From the NCBI GenBank assembly GCA_036435485.1, contig CM071600.1, positions 62,121,546 to 62,185,545 on the forward strand: a stretch of 64,000 bases of DNA. The letters are read 5' to 3'. Source of the DNA: Saposhnikovia divaricata (lineage: Eukaryota > Streptophyta > Magnoliopsida > Apiales > Apiaceae). Below, piece by piece: positions 33,801 to 45,882 of this stretch. Numbering within the stretch: position 1 is the first letter of the stretch; every line of letters starts with the position of its first letter. Made by a program: the position numbers and the translations under genes. A model generated the notes under the pieces. It was not told where the DNA came from and ran no database searches. It saw only the letters and a program-made list of their open reading frames with translations.

Positions 33801-36752
33801 TACATATTATTGTTAAAACCAGATAAAATTGGTTTAACTTAAAAGATATTTTCGTTCTTTAGCCATAATAACTTGATTATTTGAGGAAAAGGCTTGTGTT
33901 CTCATGCATGAGTGCGTATCGTCAATCCCATTCAGAGTGAATATTTTGCTCGATATGCTCGTGGGAACCTTAGTTCTTTTACGTATCAAAGAACGGTCTG
34001 TAAGGCATTAAGAGAGCTTATCATCTCTAACATAATAGTCGGTTGCAAAATATCTTGTTGGCCAAAGCATTTATGATTTTTACATATCTGAGATGAGTTG
34101 CCTTTGTATAAGATTAAAAATAAGTTTAACATAGATATACAAGTTATACTTAACAGCAGCTATTTCCCTATTAAGTGTACTCTTTTTGATCAATTTTGGA
34201 AACATGCAGTAGAAATGCTTTAATAATTAAATGCATAGAATAGTGTATGTTTTACTGTATTGAAACTACGTAGTTCATTTACAATAGGAATAGATATAAT
34301 GTACACATGGGTTTTCCAGGTTAAGTAATATTGACTTATGAAGCCACTAAATTGTACCAGCATATAAAAGAACATGGTTTACATGTAATTATTATTTATA
34401 AATTTATATATTTTTATCTTAAATAGTAAACACCGATAAAACACGTAAAATAGATTGGCAAGATCAATATTTACGAAATAAATGATACAAAGAAGGCAAA
34501 TATCAGAGAATGCTAATGGATGACCATATTTGCACTCTTAATCATCAACTTTGTACTACGAGATAGATTATTATTAGTAAAATGAATTTACTTGTGTTCA
34601 CTGAAATAGTGAAATAGTATGTGTTTCAAGTATTGACCTAAACTTTTGAATGAGCTTTGAAATGTATTTAGCTAAGTAGAGTATCAAAGATTCTCCAATT
34701 GTCTTCACGAAAAAATATTTCAAATAAATGGTTTGGGCTATTGCATGGGTTGGAGAGTCTAGGGAAGCCTGCGTGGTTGCCATATGTGAAACTTTCTGGG
34801 GTCCGCCAAATGGCCATCTGTAGTGCTTGTAATATTTTACCTAAATCGCGCTTATGCTTCAAAGCTTGGAACAAACTAATCTTTCTAGCAACTTTTGTTA
34901 TTCATGTTTAGTTACTTTGTTTTTATTAGCTATAGTTTGCAACACATGTGTCATACATTCCTTCTAGCTAAACCACATGTGAGATCATTCTATTGAAGTG
35001 AGATATTTTATTATTGATGTCTAACAAAAAAATTTTTGCTACAATTTGGATCGTTAGACATATCCTTGTTATTCATAAACAAATGCAGTTTTACTTAATT
35101 AGCAAAAAAAAAAATGCAATTTTACTTGTATTGGTGCCTATGTTGATGGTCTATGCAAAGATATGGGGATTAGACATGCTAACTTAAGCACAAAATTATA
35201 CTTTTGCCCCGCTGGTAACCCACTTTCTTACTCTCTTATCTTGCAAGTACTGATTCCAGAATACCGTGCCATGAAACCTCATGTTTGACATAAATAGATG
35301 CAAAATGACCTGTAATAGTTACCCATTTGCCTAAGATTACTACAAAAAAGGTCTATAGATGGTTGCTTTGTCAGCCTTTCAGGTATGAATGAGTTTGAGT
35401 TTGCCGGATTTTATCAACCAGATGTTCATTTGACCTATTATGACTTTTAGCATCTAAGTATTGCCCTCTTACATGCTTTTAAACTTATTTAGTGCTTATT
35501 TTTATACACGAGGTTACGGGTTTAAATATCAGGATGCAATCTCTTTTGATCAGATTGCAGGGCAGGTATCTTTTTGTTCAAGGCATTATTATATATTTTT
35601 TACAGAAAGAACCATTAATTTGGTATGACGTGAGAGATACTTATGTAGATATGATTTGTGTGCAATGCAGACAATTAAAAATACAAAACTTCACACAGTG
35701 TGACCTGAGTATAAACCTACATACAACTTCAGTGCATTGTATGTTCTGGGCCAACATTATGAAGACAATATGTTTTGATCTTCTTGTATTAGCATAATTG
35801 TGATTATCCTAGATATTAACATTGTTATTTTTCCTAAAAGAAAATGAAAACATATGAAAATATGATATATTAAAAAGTTGTGCCATTTAAACATTTTCCA
35901 GCAGCGAGTGCAATAGATGGCACAAATGATTAAAGTAATGATTATTTTTCTCTTCCTAAACCTGTTGCAACTCAAGAAATTGTCAAAGTAGTTCACTTGG
36001 TTGGTTATGGATGCCATCTCATGCAAGAAAAAGATGGAACCTCTATACAATCACAATCATGTTACTCAGGATGTTTGGTGGCTATGCATAGTATATTTCT
36101 TCCATGTCACTTGTGTTGAATATTTTGTAAATGATTGTGTTTTCTTAAAGCTAAGTCCTTCACCACACAGGTTAAATGCATTAAGTTCAATCATTGTGTT
36201 TTAGTAATTTTAGTTGTTTAATTTCTAAGTCTTATATTGGACGTTTATGCTTTATAGGCTTTGGAGGGATTAGCGAGACTGCAAGCATTAGTGAGGGGCA
36301 ATAGTGTTCACAAGCAAAGCGCACACGACTACACGATGCATGCAGACACTTGTAGAACTATACAAGTGCAGTTTAGAGTTTCCCCACATAAAATCCAATC
36401 AACCCATAAAAAGTTTAAGGAAAGAATATGAAGAAAAATGACACATGAGGAAGCCCATCACATACATGATAATGCCACAACAACTTTCGTAGTAGATGCT
36501 TGGAACACAATGCGAGTCTTGCCGAGTAGTATGACATCTTACCAAAACACTGTGGAATTATTTAATGTCTTTACTTTGTTTCTAAATAAACACCTGCATA
36601 ATATTATGGTGGAAATTACGTATCTAGGACATTCCCGTGCCTTGCACGGGATATAAAGCTAGTTCAAATAAGTTGTCAGACAAACAGTTCAATATAAGGA
36701 CTTATGAACTTATATCAACTTTAAGTTAACTTAAAGTTTTGCCAAACAGCCC
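30855..36752. mobile_element. hAT-like MITE split by a Helitron
   Basis: The left end AGGCCATTTGGGCTAGC pairs with the reverse complement of the right end (GGGGCTGTTTGGCAAAAC), the typical plant hAT terminus. Without the Helitron it would be ~466 bp, and both parts are rich in ACTTATAAGT-type inverted repeats. The flanking 8-mers match only partly (TATTATAG versus ATAAATAG), so the TSD is not convincing and the element is probably old. Confidence 0.55.
31231..36662 (+). mobile_element. Non-autonomous Helitron, 5432 bp
   Basis: The 5' end TCTATTATATATC follows an A (31230). The 3' end has a perfect 7-bp hairpin, CCCGTGC-CTT-GCACGGG (36634-36650), 8 nt before CTAG (36659-36662), followed by T (36663). 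TC start, CTRR end, 3' hairpin and A|T target are the Helitron signature, and joining the flanks restores the hAT-like element. No Rep or helicase motif is visible. The interior has many short ORFs (e.g. 31818, YVEIIPEYEEQIRRYIRP) and could include captured host fragments, but I cannot identify any. Confidence 0.85.
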
Positions 36753-38085
36753 CATAAATAGATATATTTTTATAAGATAATAGATCATATAAATTTTTTT
36801 TACAGACTTCTAGAGGTTGGCCACATAACAAAAAAAAAATTATCTAAATTTTTGCTAAGAACAATGTTTACATTTTTTTACATAATCTCTATAATTTTAT
36901 TTATGGTATTATATATATGATATTAGCAAAGGGGTCTTCACAGATGCTCATTTAATGGGATTGACTAAAATTTTATTTAAAATAATAAAAATAATCATTG
37001 GTTAAATTTTATCGAATCTGTAAGATGCTGTGTTTCAACATAATTGACTATATTAATAAAATTTATATTTATAATTTTGTTACAACTCTTAATAGATTCG
37101 ATAAATTTGGCCAACATGGAAAGGTTAGCTATAATTATAGCCAAGGATTTTGCATGGTTGAAAATTTAAAATTTATACAAATTAACTAAAATATTTGCCA
37201 ATGTAAGATTTTTTTTTCTTTTGCTAAGGGATTCTCCCATTGGAGATGTTCTAATATATTAGTTATAAATTTTATATAATAACGAATTCTCTAGGAATTG
37301 ATTTTACATATCAATTTCGACAACATTACTCATTCCTTCTTATTATTATAATAATGTATTTACAAAGAAACAGAAAAGAAATAAAAAGAGAGAAAAGAGG
37401 AAAAAAAGAGAGGAGGAAAATGAATTTTTTATTCATAAAAATAAAATAAGTAATGACTAATACTTATATATAAGTAATCGAATGCTTGTTCTAATGATAT
37501 TCTATCCGTTTCAAATTAGTATTCCACGTTCATAAAATTACGCATATTCAGAAATTCAAATATTGATGATATAATTCAAATATATCCATATTTATTGTAA
37601 TGGTTAGAAAAATAAATAAATAAAGTTAATCTTGAAAATTACAACTTAAGGATAATATGAAAAGTTGAAGTGAAAAATTATTTTAGAAGTAAAAGTGAAA
37701 ACAATTTTTTGAAATAATTTTAAAAAAATTGATTATTAATTTAAAACGAAGAAAGTAATGATAAAAAAATTATTAAGATATTATTGGAGTTTAATTTTTG
37801 ATAAATTATTTATATTTGGGTTAAGGACAGTAAGCTATTTGGAGTTGCTCTAATCCCTTCAAACTAGAATAGGCATTTTTCGGGAATGATTAAAATGTTA
37901 AGATGAAGTTTCAGATTCCGATGCAGATATTGGGTTTTATAATCGTTGACTATTTATGCTCATCAGGTTTTATACTCCATCTAGGCAAAGGATTTTTTTT
38001 TTTTTTTTTTTTTTTGACAACTCATCTAGGCCAAGGTTGTTTAACACTTTTCGAGTTTAATATTTCCGCCCTCGTTTATAAGTAA
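36753..38085. other. Gene-free AT-rich DNA with decayed MITE traces
   Basis: A TTGCTAAGGGATTCTCCCAT ... GGAGATGTTCTAA stretch near 37225-37255 resembles a Tourist (PIF/Harbinger) end without a clear partner. A T-run lies at 37991-38016. Confidence 0.4.
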
Positions 38086-38242
38086 CTAGTTGATAAAGCC
38101 ACGCTTCGCGGCGGCATTACCATATTTTTAAAAAAATTCAATACATTTACGTTATATTATAATATTATTATTAAATTTTAATAATTAAATAATCTTCTCT
38201 AATGAATCAATCAATATCAATATATCAATATATATATATATA

Positions 38243-38696
38243 GGCCATTATTCTAGAGAGGACCTTCTTATATAGAGAATATGAGAGAACTACTAATTTT
38301 ATATGATTCTATAGTAGAATCAAAGTTTTAATTTTTGGTTCTATAAAAAAAAGATTAATTTTTTTTGGTTCTATAAAAAAAAAAAAATTCTGATCCTGTA
38401 ACAGAACCACTGCTGACGTGGCAGTGCTGAAGTCAGCTGCCATGTCATCACTGCTGACGTGGTAGTGCCACGTCATCAATGATGATGTCACTGATGGCGT
38501 GACACTGCCACGTCAGCAGTGGTGATGTAGCAGTACCACGTCAGCAGTGACGTGGTGATGGCGAATTTCTTTTTTTTATAAAAAAATTTTTGGAAATTTT
38601 TTTTTCAAAAAAAAAGTGGTTCTATTGTAGAATCAGAAAAAATATATGGTTCTCTCATATTCTCTATATAAGGAGGTCCTCTCTAGAAGGGGACTC
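38243..38696. mobile_element. TA-embedded MULE-like MITE, 454 bp
   Basis: Inverted ends share CTAGAGAGGACCT, CTTATATAGAGAATATGAG. Both sides are (TA)n, so the TSD cannot be counted. The centre (38400-38565) has about seven repeats of a TGACGTGGCAGTG-type unit in both orientations, which can fold on itself. Confidence 0.7.
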
Positions 38697-40448
38697 TATA
38701 TATATATATATATATAAAGGAGGATACGTGGGCGCTTAGGTGGCGCGCTAAAATGGCTTCAATCTACTTTTCTAATTTTCTAGAATTTTAATTATGAGGC
38801 ATAATTAAAAGTTCTATTGGAAATTGAATAGGAGTTCGAATTTGTAGAGAATAAGAGTTTGAATTTATTTTTATTAGAAGTTGAATAGGAGTTCGAATTT
38901 GTAGAGAATGAGAGTTTGAATAATTTATTAAAACTATCTTTAACATATTAAAAGTAGAAAAGATGTTCGAATTTATAGGAAAAAGAATTCGAATTTATAG
39001 AAAAAACATAATGAATTTATAAGAAAGAAGAATTCAAATTTATTGAAAAGACGTAAAATAAAACAATTTCTAACTGATTACAAATTAGAACACAAATTTA
39101 AGTTTTTTTTTTTTGCCAGAAAAGTAAAGGTTTTCATTAAATCAACAACAAATACACCGTCGGGACAAACCCCCAACTGGCGCTACAACCAGGTTGAAAA
39201 ACAGAGACAAGCTAAAACACTTAGCTGGTTTGTTTCCTGACTGTTTGACAATACAGAACTGAAAAATTCTGTTAAAAGAGAATGCAATCAAAGACAACCC
39301 AATAAATCTAAATTGCACACACATCTCTGAATACAGTAATATCACAATTGACCTTAACACGTAAAAACAATTGGTAGTCCATTGTTCGGATGGCGCACCC
39401 CAGCTATCTACTTGCCGGTATCCAGCTATAGACTTGCCGTAAGTGAAGACTCCCCAAGGTTGAACATTCTCCTGTTGTGAAAGGTGAGCTTTTGCAATAA
39501 CTATTAATGCTACAGTTTTGATGCGGGCTTTCCAGATCTCTCGAGACATCAAATTAAACATCCTCGGAGGACGGGCATAACACAACCAAAACAATAATAA
39601 CTGAAGACGATAACAATCGCACATAAGGCGATACACACGCCAAGAGGCGAGACAAAAAACCCAACAAAGATGAGTTTTCAATGCACAAACTAGCTCTAGA
39701 TCGGACCAGATCTGAGAAAATTCGAAAGAATTTTCGGAGCTTTATTGAATGAAAAAACTGAGGAAATTGATTAGAAGAGAAAAGGGAACGAAAATGAAAG
39801 AAAGAAGAGCACGGGCGGTGGAGAGGGGCGGTGGCGGGGGGCGGCGGAGGCGAGGGCGAGGGGGAGGGGGTGCCGCGGGGGGAGGGGGGTCGACTCTCAA
39901 AATAGGTTTTAGAGGGAGACTATTTGTATGTTTATTGACCACAATTTCATGAACACAAATTTAAGTTTAATGAGAAGAGTTATCGTCAAAATTCTATAAA
40001 TACCTTTGGCAACAAGCCACATGTATATATTTGATTGTTTTGGGTGTGATTTTCGAAAAAAATACATTCTTATGCAGGTATGTTCATGGATGGAAGGATC
40101 ACGAATATGCCATTAATGGATCAAAGTAACTTGATTTGCACCGAATAATAGTTGAGGTACTTCTTTTTTCTTGATGTATTTGTTGTTTTTATTGAATTTT
40201 TCTATGTTTGTTGAGTACATTATCAATTTGTAGGTTGGTCAAATCTAAGTGCATGACTATTACATGTTATAAAACCCGGAGGACACTGGAATTATGCATA
40301 TGGCTCTTAACACATGAATCAAATTTACGTATGCATGCATTGATAATTAGGATTTAGTTACATGTTAGCTTGCCGGTGTACAACATTGAATATGAATTTT
40401 TTTTAATTTTATAGATTACAATCATTGATTCATTGCATTAAATTAATA
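38697..40448 (+). mobile_element. Helitron copy H1, 5' fragment
   Basis: After a (TA)n run it begins AAAGGAGGATACGTGGGCGC and aligns with H2 (from ~46478) to about 40445, where it stops at a second (TA)n tract. No 3' end is present. It lacks the Tourist insertion seen in H2 and carries a retroposon that H2 lacks. Confidence 0.8.
39106..39950 (-). mobile_element. Retroposed transcript with poly(A) and 18-bp TSD
   Basis: It is flanked by GAACACAAATTTAAGTTT at 39088-39105 and 39951-39968. The T-run at the left edge is a poly(A) tail on the minus strand, so it integrated by target-primed reverse transcription. H2 supplies the empty site. The 5' part (39810-39890) is extremely GC-rich on this strand, like a LINE or gene 5' UTR. 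A 179-codon minus ORF (39681-39142) shows no domain I recognise. It could be a short LINE derivative or a processed non-coding or mRNA copy. Confidence 0.8.
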
Positions 40449-40468
40449 TATATATATATATATATATA

Positions 40469-41600
40469 GGCAAATGATCAAATACAAACCACTCTTAAAA
40501 TGAGAACTACAAACCATTATTATTTTGTACAATCAAAATCATTATTTTTATATTAACTTAATTTAAAAATATAGAAAAACCAAGATTACAAAAATAAAAC
40601 CCACCCCCAACCCCCTGCCCCCACCCTACTGCCATCTCCACTAGCAAACCCACCACCACCGCTGCCACCCACCACACCACCACCACCACCACCACCACCG
40701 CTGCTACCCACCACCGCCGCCACCCACCACCACCGCCACTGTTTCCACCCATCACACCACCACCACCACTGTTGCCACCCATCACACCACCACCACAGCT
40801 ACCACCACACCACCATTACAGTTCCGGTCATCTTCTCCGATGAGCTCAAATTTTCCGGCAAGCTTGATTTTTAAAGAACTGGCTCCGAAGAGATTCCTAA
40901 TCGATCTCCTCTTCCATTCTGACCTCTGGCCCCGCAGGGGCACCATCTTCATCATCAAATCGCGATTTATTATAAGTTTAGATTTTTTACTAAACTGGTA
41001 ATAGTAAGTGATTTTCAGCGTATAAATTAGTGATTTATGTAATATAAACGGTTGATTTCTGTAATATGATTTAGTGATTCAGCACCACCACCATCGACGC
41101 ACCTGCCTTCTCTCCCTCTTTCACTATCTGTCTTTTCTGCCTCCCTCTCTCTCCGCCTCCATCTTGTTTTTCCTCCCACCGCCCCGCAAAGCTTCGATTC
41201 ACCACCACCGACGCATCTGTCTTCTCTCCCTCTCTCACCATCTCTCTCTTTCCCGCCTCTCTCCCTCTTGTCTCCCTCTCTCTCCGACATCTTTCTCTCC
41301 TTTCTCTCACCTGCAATCACCACAACACCACCATTGTCATAGCTCCACAACAAAACTAACATCTCCGGCGAATTCGAGCAAAATCTGGCAACATCAATTA
41401 TTGCCTTGGAAAAGGAGAGACATGGGTCAAAGACGAGGGAGGAAATGAAAGTATTAGTGTACTGACTACTGTGTGTATTTTTTTTTAAATTTAAATCAAC
41501 GTGTTCAGAGTGTTGGTTTTGGGCTGGACCATTACATTTATTTGGGCTTGGTTTGGTTTGTAGGTTTGTAGTTTAATTTGGTTTGTATTGGAGTAGCCCT
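40469..41600. mobile_element. TA-embedded TIR element, ~1.13 kb
   Basis: The left end AGGCAAATGATCAAATACAA and the reverse complement of the right end (AGGGCTACTCCAATACAAAC) are similar, and (TA)n tracts flank both sides. The interior has CCACCA-rich (40615-40815) and CTCTCC-rich (41090-41300) stretches that create long but low-complexity ORFs. The stretch near 40820-40970 looks like non-repetitive, gene-like sequence and may be captured host DNA. Confidence 0.55.
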
Positions 41601-41625
41601 ATATATATATATATATATAGGGATC

Positions 41626-41803
41626 TGTCAAAATGTCAGCATAGTTAGGCTAGTTAGGCACCGTCATAGACTTATATGACATAGTTGGTGTACTACTTCT
41701 TCTATATATAGGATAGTTTCCTCTTGTAATATTCACAACATACATTACAACTTTCTCTTCTGTCAAACTCTCTACACACTATATTGTTACTATATCTTTA
41801 AGA
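41626..41803 (+). repeat. Element D left LTR (~178 bp)
   Basis: It begins TGTCAAAATGTCAGC. The 3' limit is set by the PBS at 41804; no CA end is visible there, so the true end is uncertain by a few bases. ATATATAGGATAG near 41705 is TATA-like. Confidence 0.75.
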
Positions 41804-41815
41804 TGGTATCAGAGC
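41804..41815 (+). other. Element D primer-binding site
   Basis: TGGTATCAGAGC, complementary to initiator tRNA-Met. Confidence 0.88.
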
Positions 41816-42460
41816 GGGTTTAATCTGAGGGAAACACATATCAGAGTTTCAGAAAATTGCTGAAGAAATCAAAAAAAAAGGGGCAGGAGAAGAAAAAAAC
41901 ACTGCCCAGAATTCATCGAATTCAAAAACCTACCAAAACAAAAATACAAATATACCACCAAATCGTACTCTGGAAGGCGACCTACCAGAAAATTTCGGAG
42001 CTGAAAAATGACCGGCCACGCGCTCACACGCGCCACCGCACGCGCATCAGAGTCGTCCCACGCGCCCCACGCGCCGGCGCGTGGGCCCTGTTCCGGTGAT
42101 TTTTTGGGAAAACTCCAGTTGGATTTTTTGATCCCCTTCCTATTCCGAATCTGTGTGTGGTAAATTTTCTTAAATCTGAGAATTTGTTTTTTCTTTCCAG
42201 TTTCTGCTCTTCGAAACTGTGTTATTTGTTTGAGGGAAGACAGAAAAAAAGTAGGCTATTATTGTTGCAGCTATACATACACGATTGTGTGCTTATATAT
42301 ATAATATATACTGAATCAGTATACAACCGGTGCTTCTCTGTTATTGGGCTTATTGGGCTAGTAGACTATTATGCTTCTCTGTTATTGGGCTTATTGTGCT
42401 TCTCTGTTATTGGGCTTATTGGGCTAGTAGGCTATTTTTTTTTAGCATGATGAAAGAAAA
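41816..42460 (+). other. Element D leader where gag should be
   Basis: Normally a gag of ~300-400 codons lies here. I see only a ~50-codon open stretch (about 41854-42009), a GC-rich segment with ACGCGC repeats (42015-42085), and three copies of a ~35-bp unit, CTTCTCTGTTATTGGGCTTA-type, at 42330-42435. No gag domain and no CCHC knuckle are readable. Confidence 0.75.
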
Positions 42461-45400
42461 TTTTTCTGCAACTCACTCCGGTCTAACTGCTTCGGAACTC
42501 AAGTTTTTTCGACAGTTAGTTTCTGATATAAAGTTGAAGACTGCAGCCTCACTTGTACCGACAAATACTTTTCATTCGAGTATTTCCTGTCATTCTGTCT
42601 CTCACAGTTCACCTAATTCATGGATTATTGACTCGGGAGCGTCAGAACATATGACTGGCAATTCCAGTTTACTGCAGTCATATCACTACATCAATAAAAC
42701 AGAGAGTGTTCGTGTTGCCAATGGAACTCATGTGCCTGTTCACGGATGGGGCACTTCCAACTGTCTCCCTTCACTACCACTATCATCTGTCTTACATGTT
42801 CCTTCCTTATCAGTGAATTTATTATCGGTTCATCAAATTACTGAAAATCTTAATTGTTCAGTAACTTTTTTTCCTTCTCACTGTGTGTTTCAGGATCTAG
42901 CGACAGGCAAGGTCCTTGGCAGTGGTAAAGTGGTAGATGGCCTCTATATTATGGAAGGAAATTCTGTCTCACCATCGGCAAGTTATCAGGTTTTATCTAA
43001 ATCTAATCCCAGTCTAGAGTCCTTATATCAATGGCATAGACGGTTAGGTCATCCTTCATTTGGTGTTCTGTCGCATCTCTTTCCGAACTTAGCATCAAAA
43101 TGTAAAAAGGAAGAATTTTTTTGTGAACCGTGTGAATTAGCCAAACATAAAAGGTCACCATATCCATCTAGAAATAAGAGAAGTTCTACTCTTTTTTCTA
43201 CTATTCATACTGATGTTTGGGGTCCATTTAGTCATCCTACACATGATAGGTATAGGTGGTTTGTTGTCTTTGTTGATTGTCATTCTCGACTTACTTTTGT
43301 ATACCTTCTTAAACACAAAAGTGAAGTATTCGAATGTTTTAAATCCTTCCACCAAATGATACAAACACAGTTCAATGCCTCTGTCAAAATTTTGCGAAGT
43401 GATAATGGTACTGAGTATGCCGGAATGTTTAAATCTTATTTGGACACATGGGGTATTATTCATCAAACTACATGTGTTAAAACCTCTCAGCAAAATGGAG
43501 TTGCTGAAAGAAAAATTGGTCACTTACAACAGGTAGCACGGTCCCTCATATTAACTATGCATGTCCCTAAATATCTTTGGGGTGAGGCAGTCATGACTGC
43601 CGCATATCTTATCAACCGTCTCCCTTCAAGTGTACTACAATTCAGAACACCATTGTCCTTTATTCCTGCACCTTCGTCTCATCCATTGTCTCTTCGGTTA
43701 TTTGGGAGTGTCTGCTTTGTTCATAATCATTCTCCCTCTCGGGATAAACTTGATTCCCGTGCTCTCCGCTGTGTTTTCATTGGTTATACACCAACTCAAA
43801 AGGGGTATAAGTGCTATCATCCTCCCTCACATCGCACATATGTCAGTCACGATGTTACTTTCTGGGAGTCTATTCCTTACTTCTCTCCCGGATCCTCCTC
43901 CTTGCTTCAGGGGGAGATTAACCGACACAGTCTTGATAGTAAAGCGACAGAGGAGTCTCAGACAGAGGAGTCTCAATTCCTTCCATTCATCAACATTCCA
44001 AACACTAGCTCAAACAGGTCATCTGTTCCTCCACATACGAGTAATGAGTCAAATGATCTAAATAGGTTGGATATACCAGATTTGATTACATATTCCAGGC
44101 GAAAAAGAAATGATATCACCACTTTACCGCATCCAGAGACCTCTGACCTCGAGACAGATCCTGCATCTCCTGTGTTTGAGCCAGAAACTGGTAATACTCT
44201 TGATCCTACTCTAGATCTTCCTATTGCTATAAGAAAGGGTGTACGTTCTTGCACTAACCATCCTATCTCAAATTTTGTATCTTATAATGCATTATCTCCA
44301 TCTTCACTTGCTTTTGTGTCATCCTTGTCTAGTGTTTCTGTTCCACACACTTGGCAGGATGCTTTATGTGATCCTAAATGGAAGGATGCTATGATAGAGG
44401 AAATGAATGCCTTGAAACATAATGGCACTTGGGAGTTAACTCATCTTCCCGCTGGAAGGAAGGTAGTAGGATGCAGATGGGTATTCACTGTGAAACAGAA
44501 ACCTAATGGGCTGATTGATAGGTACAAAGCGAGACTTGTAGCAAAAGGGTATACTCAAACTTACGGGATTGATTATCAGGAAACTTTTGCTCCAGTAGCA
44601 AAGATGGCCTCTATCCGAGTCTTGATATCATGTGCAGCAAATCTTGGATGGGAACTTCAGCAATTGGATGTAAAAAATGCATTCTTACATGGAGACCTGA
44701 AAGAAGAGGTTTACATGGATATTCCACCGGGTTTTTCTACAGCTGCGACCACTGGGAAAATATGCAAGCTAAAGAAGACTATTTATGGGTTAAAACAATC
44801 TCCAAGGGACTGGTTTGGCAAATTTCAGGGAGCAATGATTAAATTTGACTACAAACAGAGCAACTCAGATAACACCATGTTCGTAAAAAGACGAGATGAA
44901 AAAATCACAGTAGTGATTGTCTATGTCGATGATATTGTGATCACCGGCAACGACACCTGTGAGATTGCTAATGTCAAACGCAAGCTTGCCTCTGAATTCG
45001 AGATGAAGGACTTAGGAAAACTACGATATTTCCTTGGTATTGAGGTCTTTAGAAGTCCAGGTGGCATCTTCCTCTCACAACGGAAGTATACACTTGATCT
45101 TCTGAATGAAACAGGGATGTTAGGATGTAGACCTGCAGAATCTCCAATAGAAGCAAATCATAAACTTTGTGGAGATGCTGGTGAAATTGTCGAGAAATCT
45201 CAATATCAAAGGTTAGTTGGTCGACTAATCTACCTTGCACATACAAGGCCAGACATATCATATGCAGTGGGAATTGTTAGTAGGTATATGCATGATCCTC
45301 GTCAACCACATTTGGATGCAGTTTATATGATATTAAGGTATCTTAAGGCTGCTCCTGGAAAAGGAATAATGTTTACTAAAAATAATCATCTCGGGGTTGA

Positions 45401-45875
45401 AAGCTATACAGATGCAGATTGGGCCGGATGTCAAGACGATAGACGATCTACTTCAGGATATTGCACATTTGTTGGTGGCAATTTGGTTACTTGGCGAAGC
45501 AAGAAACAACCTGTGGTTGCCTTATCTAGTGCTGAGGCAGAATATAGAGCTATGGCTAAAGGTGTACGTGAATTATTGTGGATAAGATTGTTCCTAGAAG
45601 AATTGGGACTTGCATCTGCAACTCCAATGAAGCTACATTGTGATAACAAAGCCGCTATTGCCATTGCACATAATCCAGTCCAACATGATCGGACCAAACA
45701 TATCGAAATTGATCGACACTTCATCAAAGAAAAGATCAATAATGATATCATTGGTATTCAATTTGTAAGATCAGAGGACCAGATAGCAGACATATTCACC
45801 AAAGGTCTAAATCAGAAGATGCTTCATCCTCTTATTGGCAAGTTGGGCATGAGTGATATATATGCATCAACTTGA
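42330..45875 (+). CDS. Element D pol polyprotein, 1181 aa, intact
   Basis: One uninterrupted frame. The first ~45 residues come from the GC-poor tandem repeat and are hydrophobic; the natural frame probably continued from gag, so the ATG is formal. Protease is DSGASEHMTG at residues 101-110. The pre-integrase finger is WHRRLGHPSF ... CEPCELAK (~233-280). The integrase core has HTDVWGPF, RSDNGTEY and NGVAERK. The linker is Ser/Pro-rich (~520-640). RT spans ~700-945 with YVDD at 865-868. RNase H has YTDADWAGC, SSAEAEYRAM and CDNKAAIAIA, ending KGLNQKMLHPLIGKLGM. All catalytic residues are present, so this copy could still make enzymes. Without Gag it would need another element for particles. 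Confidence 0.93.
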   Translation: MLLCYWAYWASRLLCFSVIGLIVLLCYWAYWASRLFFFSMMKENFSATHSGLTASELKFFRQLVSDIKLKTAASLVPTNTFHSSISCHSVSHSSPNSWIIDSGASEHMTGNSSLLQSYHYINKTESVRVANGTHVPVHGWGTSNCLPSLPLSSVLHVPSLSVNLLSVHQITENLNCSVTFFPSHCVFQDLATGKVLGSGKVVDGLYIMEGNSVSPSASYQVLSKSNPSLESLYQWHRRLGHPSFGVLSHLFPNLASKCKKEEFFCEPCELAKHKRSPYPSRNKRSSTLFSTIHTDVWGPFSHPTHDRYRWFVVFVDCHSRLTFVYLLKHKSEVFECFKSFHQMIQTQFNASVKILRSDNGTEYAGMFKSYLDTWGIIHQTTCVKTSQQNGVAERKIGHLQQVARSLILTMHVPKYLWGEAVMTAAYLINRLPSSVLQFRTPLSFIPAPSSHPLSLRLFGSVCFVHNHSPSRDKLDSRALRCVFIGYTPTQKGYKCYHPPSHRTYVSHDVTFWESIPYFSPGSSSLLQGEINRHSLDSKATEESQTEESQFLPFINIPNTSSNRSSVPPHTSNESNDLNRLDIPDLITYSRRKRNDITTLPHPETSDLETDPASPVFEPETGNTLDPTLDLPIAIRKGVRSCTNHPISNFVSYNALSPSSLAFVSSLSSVSVPHTWQDALCDPKWKDAMIEEMNALKHNGTWELTHLPAGRKVVGCRWVFTVKQKPNGLIDRYKARLVAKGYTQTYGIDYQETFAPVAKMASIRVLISCAANLGWELQQLDVKNAFLHGDLKEEVYMDIPPGFSTAATTGKICKLKKTIYGLKQSPRDWFGKFQGAMIKFDYKQSNSDNTMFVKRRDEKITVVIVYVDDIVITGNDTCEIANVKRKLASEFEMKDLGKLRYFLGIEVFRSPGGIFLSQRKYTLDLLNETGMLGCRPAESPIEANHKLCGDAGEIVEKSQYQRLVGRLIYLAHTRPDISYAVGIVSRYMHDPRQPHLDAVYMILRYLKAAPGKGIMFTKNNHLGVESYTDADWAGCQDDRRSTSGYCTFVGGNLVTWRSKKQPVVALSSAEAEYRAMAKGVRELLWIRLFLEELGLASATPMKLHCDNKAAIAIAHNPVQHDRTKHIEIDRHFIKEKINNDIIGIQFVRSEDQIADIFTKGLNQKMLHPLIGKLGMSDIYAST

Positions 45876-45882
45876 GGGGGAG

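Noticed and set aside
30855..36752. Perfect TSD for the hAT-like element
   Set aside because: Flanking 8-mers match only in about five positions; I kept the element but not the TSD claim.
39142..39681. 179-codon minus ORF as a host gene
   Set aside because: No recognisable domain, lies entirely within the retroposed segment between perfect TSDs, and a Cys/Trp/Phe-rich composition suggests chance.
39742..39952. Overlapping GC-rich ORFs on both strands (PPPPP / GGGGG-rich)
   Set aside because: Low-complexity 5' part of the retroposed transcript; no domain, and both strands are open only because of composition.
40558..41448. ORFs rich in Gly/Val/Trp or Glu/Arg on both strands
   Set aside because: They arise from CCACCA and CTCTCC simple repeats inside a TIR element.
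42157..42450. 97-codon ORF upstream of element D pol as a gag remnant
   Set aside because: It reads through the ~35-bp tandem repeat in another frame and has no gag or zinc-knuckle features.
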